A DNA stretch of 64,000 bases. Source: JANSWY01 sp965243755 (GTDB lineage: Bacteria > Bacteroidota > Bacteroidia > Cytophagales > Cyclobacteriaceae). Every line of letters starts with the position of its first letter. Position 1 is the first letter of the stretch. The stretch is from contig CBDEVW010000006.1 of NCBI GenBank assembly GCA_965243755.1, positions 1,093,097-1,157,096 of the forward strand, read 5' to 3'. The notes under the pieces were generated by a model. It ran no database searches, was not told where the DNA came from, and saw nothing but the letters and a program-made list of their open reading frames with translations. The position numbers and the translations under genes were made by a program. This document shows positions 17,317 to 25,975 of this stretch, piece by piece.

Positions 17317-18735
17317 TTAATTGATCCATAATACAATTGGATGAAACTTTTCACGCCAATACTGAGACTTAGCTCTAATGGCCGGGATTTTACCCAGGTT
17401 GATCCGTTTCAGGTGTCGTAGGTTTTTCAATTCAAGTGGTATTTCAGACAACTTCCAGTAAGACAAAGAGATTTCTCTGACGTTTTTCAAATCTAACAGC
17501 CGTAATATTTCCTGATCAGGAGACTCAAGTTCATGTAAACCACTCACATTCAAAAACTTAAGTTGCTTTAACTGATCCATGCGTGGAAGCTTTTTGAGCC
17601 AATTATGACTTAAGGTCAGCTGCTCCAGGTTTTCCAGGTCATTGATGTCATCAGTACAAAACACCAACCGACATTGATGCAAACTCAGGCTTCTCAATTG
17701 TTTTAATTGACCAATGCCCGGATAAATTTGTGATAGTACATTGTTGTCAGCACTGAGTGCTTTTAGCTGATGCATCTGATACAATGCTGATGGGAATTCC
17801 TGTATTTTATTGCTGGAGATGATGAGTGTTTCCAATTGGCTGAGTTTGCCCATTGTTTTAGGCAGCTGCCAGATTTGATTATAAGAACAATTGAAGAGTA
17901 TTAAATTCTTTGCTTCACCCAGGCTTTGGGGTAGTTCCGTAATTTTATTGTGCGAAACATTAAGTTTTTCCAGGCATTGTAAGGCGGCAATGTCCTGTGG
18001 AAGCTGATTTAGTTCATTGTGTTGAAGGTATAGCTCTTTTACATGCGACAACTTTAAAAGGCATTCCGGAATATCTGTCAACGTACAACCAACAAGGTGG
18101 AGCACCCCTAATTTGGAATTTGGATCGATCGTCAGGTCCTTAATGGGATTATAATTAAGACTCACTGTTTGTAATTCGTTTAAATCTGCACTTAATTTCA
18201 CTTGTCCCAGCTTACAATGATCCAACCTAAGTGCCTTCAGCGAGTTTAGTTTTAATATGTCCCCAGGTATTTCCTGAAGCGGATTTCTAAACAGATCTAG
18301 TTGTTCAAGAACAGGAGGTAAGTACAGTCGTGACTCAGCAGTGAAGTTATTTTCTCCCAAGTCCAATATCCTAAGATTTGACAAGTGGTTGAACGTTTGT
18401 GGCAACTCTTTCAGTCGGTTTTCAAAGAGATCGGCATATTTGAGTTCCCTGAGGTTCCCAATGTTATCAGGTAGCCTTTCTATCCATTGTTGATTTTCAT
18501 AAGCCTCTTCAGAGGTCGCAATTCCGGTAAGGATCAATCGTTGGATGCCAGTTAGTTGAAATAGTTCTTCCAGGAGATGCATGGGGCACACCACGTATTC
18601 CAGTTCCACCTGAATAATAGGTTGCTTGAATAAGATGTCTGGCCATTCTGCGATCACCACTTCCGTCAGATACAGCGACTGAATTGCTCCATCCTGTTGT
18701 ATTTGCTCAATGATTTGTATTGCTCCAGACTCCAT
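17317..18735 (-). CDS. Leucine-rich-repeat protein (Shoc2/SDS22-like repeats)
   Basis: A 472-residue protein with no signal peptide. From about residue 75 to the end it consists of around 16 leucine-rich repeats of ~23 residues of the pattern LPxxIxxLxxLxxLxLxxNxL (examples: LPQDIAALQCLEKLNVSHNKI, cut here to show the pattern; LPKTMGKLSQLETLIISSNK). Such proteins are protein-binding scaffolds, and no catalytic domain is attached. Lack of a sorting signal suggests a cytoplasmic role, unusual compared with the many secreted LRR proteins of Bacteroidota. Partners are unknown. Confidence 0.85.
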   Translation of the reverse strand: MESGAIQIIEQIQQDGAIQSLYLTEVVIAEWPDILFKQPIIQVELEYVVCPMHLLEELFQLTGIQRLILTGIATSEEAYENQQWIERLPDNIGNLRELKYADLFENRLKELPQTFNHLSNLRILDLGENNFTAESRLYLPPVLEQLDLFRNPLQEIPGDILKLNSLKALRLDHCKLGQVKLSADLNELQTVSLNYNPIKDLTIDPNSKLGVLHLVGCTLTDIPECLLKLSHVKELYLQHNELNQLPQDIAALQCLEKLNVSHNKITELPQSLGEAKNLILFNCSYNQIWQLPKTMGKLSQLETLIISSNKIQEFPSALYQMHQLKALSADNNVLSQIYPGIGQLKQLRSLSLHQCRLVFCTDDINDLENLEQLTLSHNWLKKLPRMDQLKQLKFLNVSGLHELESPDQEILRLLDLKNVREISLSYWKLSEIPLELKNLRHLKRINLGKIPAIRAKSQYWREKFHPIVLWIN

Positions 18736-18883
18736 AGGTCGTATTTAGCATCAAAAATTAACCTTTAATCAAGAATATTCCATAAGGTTAAAGTAAATGC
18801 GTATATTTTCGGTGGACAATTGTTTGGAACATCCCCGCAAAAATTTAAAGTTGGTAACTTTTAGTGACAGACTCCTTGGCAAC

Positions 18884-20986
18884 ATGCCGAAATCTTTTCG
18901 GGTAGGCAGCCTGCTTATTATCCTGATGAATGCGTTGACTGGTAATGCACAACATCAACCTACCGTCGATTCTCTGTTGAAGGTATTGGAGCATACCGAA
19001 AATGTTGAATTGAAAGTCAGCACTTACCTTGATATTGCCTACGAATACCAATATTCCGATTCCGCCAATACCTTTAAATATGCCAATGAAGCCATTCGCC
19101 TGGCTCAGGAAGCGGGATTGCAACGCAAAGTAATAGAGGCCAACGACCAAAAAGCATGGGTCACAATGATCCAGGGTAACTACAGGGCGGCACATAAAAT
19201 GTACCTTAAAATCATTGAGCAGGCCAAAGCCATCAATTACCGAAAAGGGGAGGCCAGGGCTTACAGTGGGCTGGGTATTATTTTCAGGGAACAGGGCAAC
19301 TACTCTGGTGCATTGGAATACCTTTTTAAATCATTGGCCATCAATCAAAGTCTAAATGATACCAGTGCTATAGGCTCTGACTTTCACAATATCGCTACCA
19401 TATATTCCACACAGGGTGAATTTAAAAAATCATTGGATTACCTGCAGAAATCGTTGAAGTTGAAGAATCAGGAAGGTGATTTAAGGAAAATTGCCAACAC
19501 CTATAATAATATAGGGGTGGTGTACTGGAGAATGCAAGACCTGGATATGGCTCTTGAAAATTACCAGCGCTCCATGGATTTACAACTGGAAATCAATGAT
19601 TTGACGGGATTGACAGGAAGTTATATCAATATTGGTGAGGTGTACATGCACCAGAATAAACTGGAGGAATCTTTAAACTATTTGCAAAGCGCTTTGGAAC
19701 TGAGCGTTGAAATCGGGGACAAGGTGTCCATGATCTATGCCCAGGTAGGGTTGGGACAGACATATTCCAGGATGGGAAGGCTTGAGCAATCAAAACGGCA
19801 ACTTGAGGCTGCTATCAGTTTAGCAAAAGAAATTGGGTATCCTTCCATTATTAGAGATGCATCATTGGAATTGGCAGAAGTAGAAAAACGCAAAGGGAAT
19901 TATAAGGCGGCCTATGAAGCATTCACTATGCACAAATCTTTTTTTGATAGCTTAAATGATGATTCTACTGCCAGGAGAATTGCCAGGCTGGAAGCAGAGA
20001 ATGAGTTTAGACAGGAGAGAGATTCAGTAGCGTTTGCCTATGAACGCGAAAGGGTGCGATATGTCGCCGAATTGAAATACAGTAGAATCAAACAAACCGC
20101 CACTTATGTAGGCTCGGGATTACTGCTTGTTATTGCAATAGTCCTATTCCTCTTTTACCGCTCCAAACAAAAAGCCAACCAACAATTGGCCATTCTTAAC
20201 GACGAAATATTCCATCAAAATGAGGAAATAACCGAAAAGAATGATGCACTCCAGCAGGCCAATGATCATTTGTTATTGCTAAATGAAACCAAATCCAGGT
20301 TTTTCTCCATCATTTCTCATGACATTAGAAGACCCATGAATCTAATGTTAGGGTTCTATTCCGTAATCAAAAGTCACCTGGAGTCTGAATATGGTGCTAA
20401 GAATGATCAAAGACTACAGGAAATGTCTTTGCACCTCAATACCGCTGCGAATGAAATGCTCACACTGCTGGACAACCTCCTTAGCTGGGCATTGAAAGAA
20501 GAGGGAGCCATGCCTTATAATCCGGAATACATCAACATCAAAGAAACTTTGGAAGAAAGCCTGACCGCATTTCAGCTACAAGCTGAATTGAAATCAATAA
20601 ATCTATCAACTGATATCCCTAAGTCAGTGATCGGGTGGGTGGATATAGATAGTTTTAATACCATCATAAGAAACCTTGTGGGCAATTCCCTGAAGTTTAC
20701 ACCAGAGCATGGATCAATTACTGTTGGAGCTTATAAAAACAACGGTAAAGTAAAAGTCACCGTAGCTGATACCGGAGTAGGGATCGCTAAAGATAAATTG
20801 GTGGACCTTTATGAGATCAATGAATCCAAAGTTTCTCAAGGTACCAAGGGTGAAAAGGGGAGTGGATTAGGGCTGAATATCGTACATGATTTTGTCAAAT
20901 TGAACAGAGGCTACATTGAAGTTGACTCAGTTGTGGATGAATATACTACCTTCACCATGTACTTTCCTTCATCAGAACCAATGTAG
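18884..20986 (+). CDS. TPR-domain sensor histidine kinase
   Basis: A 700-residue protein. ATG 18884 is preferred because it begins a good signal peptide (MPKSFRVGSLLIILMNALTG, cleavage after NAQ). The upstream in-frame ATG 18797 adds 29 residues without signal character, and a TATATTTT -7-like element (18802-18809) lies inside that extension. About six to seven tetratricopeptide repeats fill the periplasmic part. A transmembrane helix (GSGLLLVIAIVLFLFY) and coiled coil follow. The phosphoacceptor His479 lies in SIISHDIRRPMN. The ATPase motifs are NLVGNSLKFTPE, DTGVGIAKDKL and GSGLGLNIV. No cognate regulator is adjacent. Confidence 0.9.
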   Translation: MPKSFRVGSLLIILMNALTGNAQHQPTVDSLLKVLEHTENVELKVSTYLDIAYEYQYSDSANTFKYANEAIRLAQEAGLQRKVIEANDQKAWVTMIQGNYRAAHKMYLKIIEQAKAINYRKGEARAYSGLGIIFREQGNYSGALEYLFKSLAINQSLNDTSAIGSDFHNIATIYSTQGEFKKSLDYLQKSLKLKNQEGDLRKIANTYNNIGVVYWRMQDLDMALENYQRSMDLQLEINDLTGLTGSYINIGEVYMHQNKLEESLNYLQSALELSVEIGDKVSMIYAQVGLGQTYSRMGRLEQSKRQLEAAISLAKEIGYPSIIRDASLELAEVEKRKGNYKAAYEAFTMHKSFFDSLNDDSTARRIARLEAENEFRQERDSVAFAYERERVRYVAELKYSRIKQTATYVGSGLLLVIAIVLFLFYRSKQKANQQLAILNDEIFHQNEEITEKNDALQQANDHLLLLNETKSRFFSIISHDIRRPMNLMLGFYSVIKSHLESEYGAKNDQRLQEMSLHLNTAANEMLTLLDNLLSWALKEEGAMPYNPEYINIKETLEESLTAFQLQAELKSINLSTDIPKSVIGWVDIDSFNTIIRNLVGNSLKFTPEHGSITVGAYKNNGKVKVTVADTGVGIAKDKLVDLYEINESKVSQGTKGEKGSGLGLNIVHDFVKLNRGYIEVDSVVDEYTTFTMYFPSSEPM

Positions 20987-21050
20987 GTTGATACCATTTA
21001 CAACCCATTAAAAACAGCCAATACTTTCATTGAGGGCCTATTTGTGAATA

Positions 21051-21152
21051 TTAGTTATAGAAAATATAACTAATTATAAGATCATTCGTATATTTGTTCT
21101 ATAAAATAAAACTAAGGAGTAATCCGTAATTATATGTTCTATATTATAGAAC
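21051..21152 (+). promoter_or_regulatory. Promoter of the TonB-receptor operon with PadR-type operators
   Basis: TTAGTTATA, five bases, TATAACTAA forms a perfect 9-bp-arm inverted repeat at 21051-21073. The exact -7 consensus TATATTTG lies at 21089-21096 and is followed directly by the half-site TTCTATAAAATA. A second inverted repeat, GTTCTATA-T-TATAGAAC, covers 21136-21152. The first operator and -7 region are almost the same as those in front of the PadR gene at 27546, which suggests one shared regulator. Confidence 0.7.
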
Positions 21153-21186
21153 TAATACTTAACTAAAACACTACAAGTCAAAAACA

Positions 21187-23616
21187 ATGAAATTATTTCT
21201 CACCATAGTAGGGGTGTTGCTGGCAGGGATCGTTAGTGCACAACAACTTACACAAACCATCAGGGGAACCATAAAGGACCTGGACAGTAAAACGGAATTA
21301 ATAGGAGCTACCATCACAATTGTTGGATCTGATCCTATCAAAGGAGCAGTAACCGATGTGAATGGCAATTTCAGAATTGATAACGTGCCTACGGGCAGAG
21401 TGAGCCTGCAGTTATCTTATATCGGTTACGAACCGATTACCATACCCAACATAGTGGTCAACAGTGCCAAAGAAGTAGTCCTGGATCTTTCTATGCAGGA
21501 GTCTACGGTAAAAATGGAAGAAGTGGTAGTAGTGGCCAATGTCAATAAAGGAGAGGCAATCAATGACATGGCGCTCATTAGTGCACGATCCATATCTTCA
21601 GAGGAAACCAGCCGATATGCCGGTGGGTTCAACGACCCCTCCAGGATCATGGCGAATTTCGCAGGTGTAACGGCCACACAAGATGGTAGTAATGACATAA
21701 TAGTGAGAGGGAATTCACCGAAATACCTGCAATGGCGATTAGAGGGAATTCAAATCACCAACCCCAATCACTTTGCTGACCAGAGTGCTATTGGTGGAGC
21801 AGTAAGTACGCTAAACAATAACATGCTGGCTAACTCAGACTTCTACACCGGTGCGTTTACTGCGGAATATGGTGATGCGCTCTCCGGGGTTTATGATGTG
21901 AGGCTCAGGACTGGCAATAATGAAAAATTTGAATCTGTATTTGGCTTAGGGCTGATCGGCGCAGACCTTACCGTTGAAGGGCCATTTAAAAAAGGTTATG
22001 GAGGTTCCTATGTGGCTAATTACCGTTATTCCACAGCTTCTATTATCAGTGATCTGGGATTGGTCGATATCAGCGGCATCCCCAAATTCCAGGATGCGCA
22101 ATTTAAAGTAGTACTACCTACTAAAAATCTGGGTAGCTTTTCAGTTTTTGGACTGGGGGGTATTAGCAAATTCACCTTTGAAGACGTGAAGCAGGATCTT
22201 TGGGACACCCCAGGCAACCGTGGAATGCGTGATGACATCAAGGAAGATTACACCAAGGCTTCCCATCTGTTGAATACCGGTATAAACCATACGATCAACT
22301 TATCTAAAAATAGCTATCTGAATACCACACTACTTTATTCTTCAGAAGGAATCGAAGATGATGTCATTGAAAATACGTTCGTGAAAGTTTATGACAATGA
22401 TGGTCAGTTTGTGAAAGACTCAGTGACAGATCGCACCCTGAACTTTACTGGGAATCTATTTAAAACCACTTACCGCGGGGCGATCACTTACAATAATAAA
22501 ATCAATGCTCAACATAAGTTACAGGTAGGGACTAAATATGCCTTATTTGATTATGAGTTCAATCAGAGCCAGTTTTTAGAGCAACCTTCAGATCGACAAA
22601 CCTTAGTTGATTTCAAAGAAAGCCTGTCTACGATCCGGAATTTTGTAAGCTGGAAATACCGCATCAATGAAAAGCTGACCATGATATCAGGTGTTCACAA
22701 TATGAATGTACTGTTCAACAATACCAGCACTATTGAACCGAGAGTCGCGATGAATTGGGATTTGGGCATTGCCGGATCCATCAATGCAGGATATGGATTG
22801 CACAGTAATATGGAAAGCATTCACAATTACTTTGCGAAAATCGAATTGGAGGATGGATCAGAGGTTGAACCAAATAAGGACCTGGGATTGCTCAAAGCTC
22901 ATCATTATGTAATTGGATATGAAAAGCGATTTGGCAAAAACATCAGAGCCAAGCTGGAAGGATACTACCAGGACCTATATAATTTGCCTGTAGAGAACGA
23001 CCCTAATAGTTTTTATTCTACCATCAATGAGGGGCATGAATTCAGGTACATTGATCTGGTCAATGAGGGAACCGGTAAGAACTATGGGGTGGAACTAACC
23101 ATAGAGAGGTTTTTCCACAGAAACTTCTATTACTTATTCAATGCATCAGTCTATGAATCCAAGTATACCGCTATGGATGGTATAGAAAGAAACACAAGGT
23201 ATAATGGCAACTACCTGGTCAACTTCCTGTTCGGGAAAGAGTTTGTACATCTGGGCAAGAAGGGAAATCAAACGTTGGGACTTAATGCTAAGGTATTTTT
23301 TGCGGGAGGTCAAAAAATCATACCACTACTGAGAGATGAGTCCGGCAATATAGCGGTAGATCCTCAAAATGGACAGTTCTGGGATTATTCCAAGGCCTAT
23401 GAAAATCACCTGGAAGATGTCTATACGGTCATTCTTTCAGTGAATTACAAATGGGACAAGAAGAAATCAACCCATGAACTCTTCCTGAACCTTGATAACA
23501 TCACCAACAACAAAGGGAAAATATCAGAATACTACGATAGTTCAGAGCCAGGATCTGTTGCATACCTCACACAGTTTGGCTTCTTTCCAAACCTTATGTA
23601 CCGTGTTTACTTCTAA
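21187..23616 (+). CDS. TonB-dependent receptor with CarboxypepD_reg-like N-terminus
   Basis: An 809-residue outer-membrane receptor. The signal peptide ends near VSAQ. Residues ~24-105 form the carboxypeptidase-regulatory-like domain (IRGTIKDLDSKTELIGATI...). The plug domain at ~115-225 contains NDIIVRGNSPKYLQWRLEGI. The rest is a 22-strand beta-barrel finishing in an aromatic residue (NLMYRVYF), as usual for outer-membrane insertion. It has no SusD partner, so it may import a small molecule or metal complex rather than a glycan. It leads an operon whose promoter carries PadR-type operators. Confidence 0.93.
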   Translation: MKLFLTIVGVLLAGIVSAQQLTQTIRGTIKDLDSKTELIGATITIVGSDPIKGAVTDVNGNFRIDNVPTGRVSLQLSYIGYEPITIPNIVVNSAKEVVLDLSMQESTVKMEEVVVVANVNKGEAINDMALISARSISSEETSRYAGGFNDPSRIMANFAGVTATQDGSNDIIVRGNSPKYLQWRLEGIQITNPNHFADQSAIGGAVSTLNNNMLANSDFYTGAFTAEYGDALSGVYDVRLRTGNNEKFESVFGLGLIGADLTVEGPFKKGYGGSYVANYRYSTASIISDLGLVDISGIPKFQDAQFKVVLPTKNLGSFSVFGLGGISKFTFEDVKQDLWDTPGNRGMRDDIKEDYTKASHLLNTGINHTINLSKNSYLNTTLLYSSEGIEDDVIENTFVKVYDNDGQFVKDSVTDRTLNFTGNLFKTTYRGAITYNNKINAQHKLQVGTKYALFDYEFNQSQFLEQPSDRQTLVDFKESLSTIRNFVSWKYRINEKLTMISGVHNMNVLFNNTSTIEPRVAMNWDLGIAGSINAGYGLHSNMESIHNYFAKIELEDGSEVEPNKDLGLLKAHHYVIGYEKRFGKNIRAKLEGYYQDLYNLPVENDPNSFYSTINEGHEFRYIDLVNEGTGKNYGVELTIERFFHRNFYYLFNASVYESKYTAMDGIERNTRYNGNYLVNFLFGKEFVHLGKKGNQTLGLNAKVFFAGGQKIIPLLRDESGNIAVDPQNGQFWDYSKAYENHLEDVYTVILSVNYKWDKKKSTHELFLNLDNITNNKGKISEYYDSSEPGSVAYLTQFGFFPNLMYRVYF

Positions 23617-23627
23617 AATATAAAATA

Positions 23628-23813
23628 ATGAGTCACGAAAAATATACCAGGGGTTCCAGGTCCAGCTGTATATATGGGCTGGGGTTCCTTGGATCTGCAG
23701 CATATTTCGTCAGTACAGCAACCGGATTCTGGATGGGTGTACTCGGTGTGATCAAGGCAATCGTGTGGCCTGCATTCCTGGTATATGAGCTCTTCCAACA
23801 CCTGGCCATTTAA
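23628..23813 (+). CDS. Small conserved membrane protein (61 aa)
   Basis: A 61-residue protein with two closely spaced hydrophobic segments: CIYGLGFLGSAAYFVS and FWMGVLGVIKAIVWPAFLVY. The block YxLGFxGAxxYxxxxATGFWxGVxGxxKAxxWPAFLVYE is one I know from short hypothetical proteins in many bacteria, so this is a genuine gene despite its size. The function is unknown. It starts 11 bp after the receptor gene and lies within the same operon. Confidence 0.8.
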   Translation: MSHEKYTRGSRSSCIYGLGFLGSAAYFVSTATGFWMGVLGVIKAIVWPAFLVYELFQHLAI

Positions 23814-23841
23814 AAAAAATAATACTCAAAAACTCAAACCT

Positions 23842-24684
23842 ATGACAACAACTACAAGCAAATATCAAGGTTATGCCGTTGGAGCAATCTCCAGTAAAAC
23901 AGGCAACAAATTATTATCCCTGGCCGAAAAAATATGGTTCATAGTAGCCGCTGCAGGTCAGCTGATCTTCTTTGTATACATCGTTCTATTTTATGGGGGA
24001 TCCGCTATTCAGGGAAAATTTAGCGAATGGAATAAAACGCTTTCTCATGGGATTATAGAAGGTGACCCAATGGGCAATATCTCTATGGTGCTTCATCTTC
24101 TACTTGCTGCTGTGATCACTTTTGGGGGAGTTGTCCAACTGATCCCTGCGGTAAGAAATAAGTTACCACGACTCCACAGGATCGTGGGAAAGACATACAT
24201 TGTAGCTGCCTACCTCATTAGTTTTGGTGCCTTTCACCTGTTAATTGCTCGGGGACCATTTGTAGGTAGTAATATTCTGTCTGTAGGGCTTAGCGGTAAT
24301 GCCATTCTCATGATTGTGTTTGCCACATTGGCATTACGCTTTGCCCTTCAAAAGCAATTTGCAAAACATCAGAAATGGGCCCTTAGGTTATTTATTGTCG
24401 CCAGTGGGGTATGGTTTTACCGGATCATGTTTATGTTGTGGGTATTGATCCATCAGGGAGCTCCAGGTCATACTGATGCCATGGATGGACCTTTTGACAT
24501 CACCATGTCATTTGCCAGTTACTTGTTGCCGTTAGCTATTTGTGAACTCTATTTCCGGGCCAGGGCACACCGCAATAATGCTGTAAAGAATGTATATGCA
24601 ATCAGTCTGATGGTTTTGACCCTTTTGATGGCGTCAGGCATTGGTATGGCTGCATTAGTCTTGTGGTTTCCAAATATGTTTTAA
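23842..24684 (+). CDS. DUF2306-family membrane protein
   Basis: A 280-residue inner-membrane protein with about seven or eight hydrophobic helices. ATG 23842 (MTTTTSKYQGY) is preferred over ATG 23785, which would overlap the preceding gene. The central block VVQLIPAVRNKLPRLHRIVGKTY matches DUF2306 proteins, with conserved histidines in LHRIVGK and AKHQKWALR. The function of the family is unsettled; the paired histidines would permit haem or metal binding, which is an inference. It is the third gene of the receptor operon. Confidence 0.82.
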   Translation: MTTTTSKYQGYAVGAISSKTGNKLLSLAEKIWFIVAAAGQLIFFVYIVLFYGGSAIQGKFSEWNKTLSHGIIEGDPMGNISMVLHLLLAAVITFGGVVQLIPAVRNKLPRLHRIVGKTYIVAAYLISFGAFHLLIARGPFVGSNILSVGLSGNAILMIVFATLALRFALQKQFAKHQKWALRLFIVASGVWFYRIMFMLWVLIHQGAPGHTDAMDGPFDITMSFASYLLPLAICELYFRARAHRNNAVKNVYAISLMVLTLLMASGIGMAALVLWFPNMF

Positions 24685-24685
24685 T

Positions 24686-24940
24686 ATGTTAAAAATTAGC
24701 CATAACCCATCCGTACGGAAAAACAATGAAGTCATGATGTTTGCTACCAGTATTGCCTCCGGGCATGATATAATGATTGTTAGCTCAGCCTTAAATGATC
24801 ATCCGCAAATCAGCACATGGTCGATTGACCTGGATGACCGCAATCGCATCTTAAGGGTAGAAACCAGTGAGTTCATTGACCCAATGACCATTGTCAATGT
24901 ACTATTGAATTATGGATACAGCTGTGCAGAAATTAAATAA
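24686..24940 (+). CDS. Small HMA-like (ferredoxin-fold) protein without CxxC
   Basis: An 84-residue soluble protein. The order strand-helix-strand-strand-helix-strand (VMMFATSIA, HDIMIVSSALNDHPQI, STWSIDLDDRNRILRVE, DPMTIVNVLLNYGYSCAEI) resembles the heavy-metal-associated domain that closes copper chaperones, including the final GYxxxEI turn. The metal-binding CxxC in the first loop is missing (TSIASGHD instead), so it should not carry copper in the usual way. It begins two bases after the DUF2306 gene and is therefore co-translated with it. Confidence 0.7.
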   Translation: MLKISHNPSVRKNNEVMMFATSIASGHDIMIVSSALNDHPQISTWSIDLDDRNRILRVETSEFIDPMTIVNVLLNYGYSCAEIK

Positions 24941-24946
24941 AAAGAT

Positions 24947-25915
24947 ATGAAGGCAATGATGATGAACGCCTATGGCGGACCTGAAGTTTTACAATTGGAG
25001 GATGTCAGAAAACCACTGCCATCCGTCAATGAAATCCTTATCAAGGTACACGCCACCACAGTGACCAAAGGAGATTGTGAATTGAGGAGTTTTAAGATTC
25101 ATCCCCTTTTTTGGCTACCACTCAGGATTTATATGGGGGTTTTTAAACCACGGGTAAAGATCATAGGGCAGGAGTTTGCCGGAATTGTGGAATCGGTGGG
25201 TAGCCAGGTGACGCAATTCAAACCAGGGGATCAGGTTTTTGGTCCCACAGGGATTGGAATGGGGGCTTACCGGGAATACATCTGTTTACCGGAAACGCAC
25301 CCAATTTGTAAAATTCCATCCAATTTCAATATGCAACAAGCGGCTACAATTCCTACCGGAGGTTTAAATGCACTGCACTTCATACGCAAAGCGAATCTGA
25401 AGCCTGGAGATCACCTGTTGATCAATGGGGCGGGAGGAAGTATTGGAACCTATGCGTTGCAAATTGCCCGGCAGATGAATGTGAAAGTTACCTGTGTTGA
25501 CACTGAGGACAAAATACCCATGCTCACCAAAGCTGGAGCTGATCATTGCATTGATTTTCAAAAACAAGATTTCTGGGAGCTGTCGGAGAAGTATGATGCG
25601 GTCTTTGATATTTACGGGAATGCACCATATCAACCAACGCTAAATTGTATAAAAGAAGGAGGTGTATTGCTCCTGGGTAACCCTAAAACAAATTATATGA
25701 TCAGGAGCTTATGGACGAGACTGATGTCTAAAAAGCGCGTGGTATTTGAATTTGCCAGTGACAACCTCGAGGATTTATTGGAATTACAGTTCATGGCTGA
25801 AAACCATATCATTGAGGCTATAATAGACCGGGAATACACCTTTGAGCACCTTGCTGAAGCACATGCTTATGTGGATACCGGTCGGAAAAAAGGAAATGTG
25901 GTCATTAACTTTTAG
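24947..25915 (+). CDS. NAD(P)-dependent medium-chain dehydrogenase/quinone oxidoreductase-like
   Basis: A 322-residue cytoplasmic MDR-superfamily enzyme. The GroES-like N-terminal part (MKAMMMNAYGGPEVLQLEDV) is followed by a Rossmann domain with the nucleotide-binding motif NGAGGSIGTYALQIA. The catalytic zinc ligands of classical alcohol dehydrogenases are absent, so it belongs with the zinc-free quinone oxidoreductase/enoyl-reductase-like branch, usually NADPH-linked. The substrate is unknown. It lies six bases after the HMA-like gene in the receptor operon. Confidence 0.88.
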   Translation: MKAMMMNAYGGPEVLQLEDVRKPLPSVNEILIKVHATTVTKGDCELRSFKIHPLFWLPLRIYMGVFKPRVKIIGQEFAGIVESVGSQVTQFKPGDQVFGPTGIGMGAYREYICLPETHPICKIPSNFNMQQAATIPTGGLNALHFIRKANLKPGDHLLINGAGGSIGTYALQIARQMNVKVTCVDTEDKIPMLTKAGADHCIDFQKQDFWELSEKYDAVFDIYGNAPYQPTLNCIKEGGVLLLGNPKTNYMIRSLWTRLMSKKRVVFEFASDNLEDLLELQFMAENHIIEAIIDREYTFEHLAEAHAYVDTGRKKGNVVINF

Positions 25916-25975
25916 GTTGGAGCAACTTATAGAAATGAATTTGCGTCTACTTCTAAACTCAATTTCCACTCTTTG

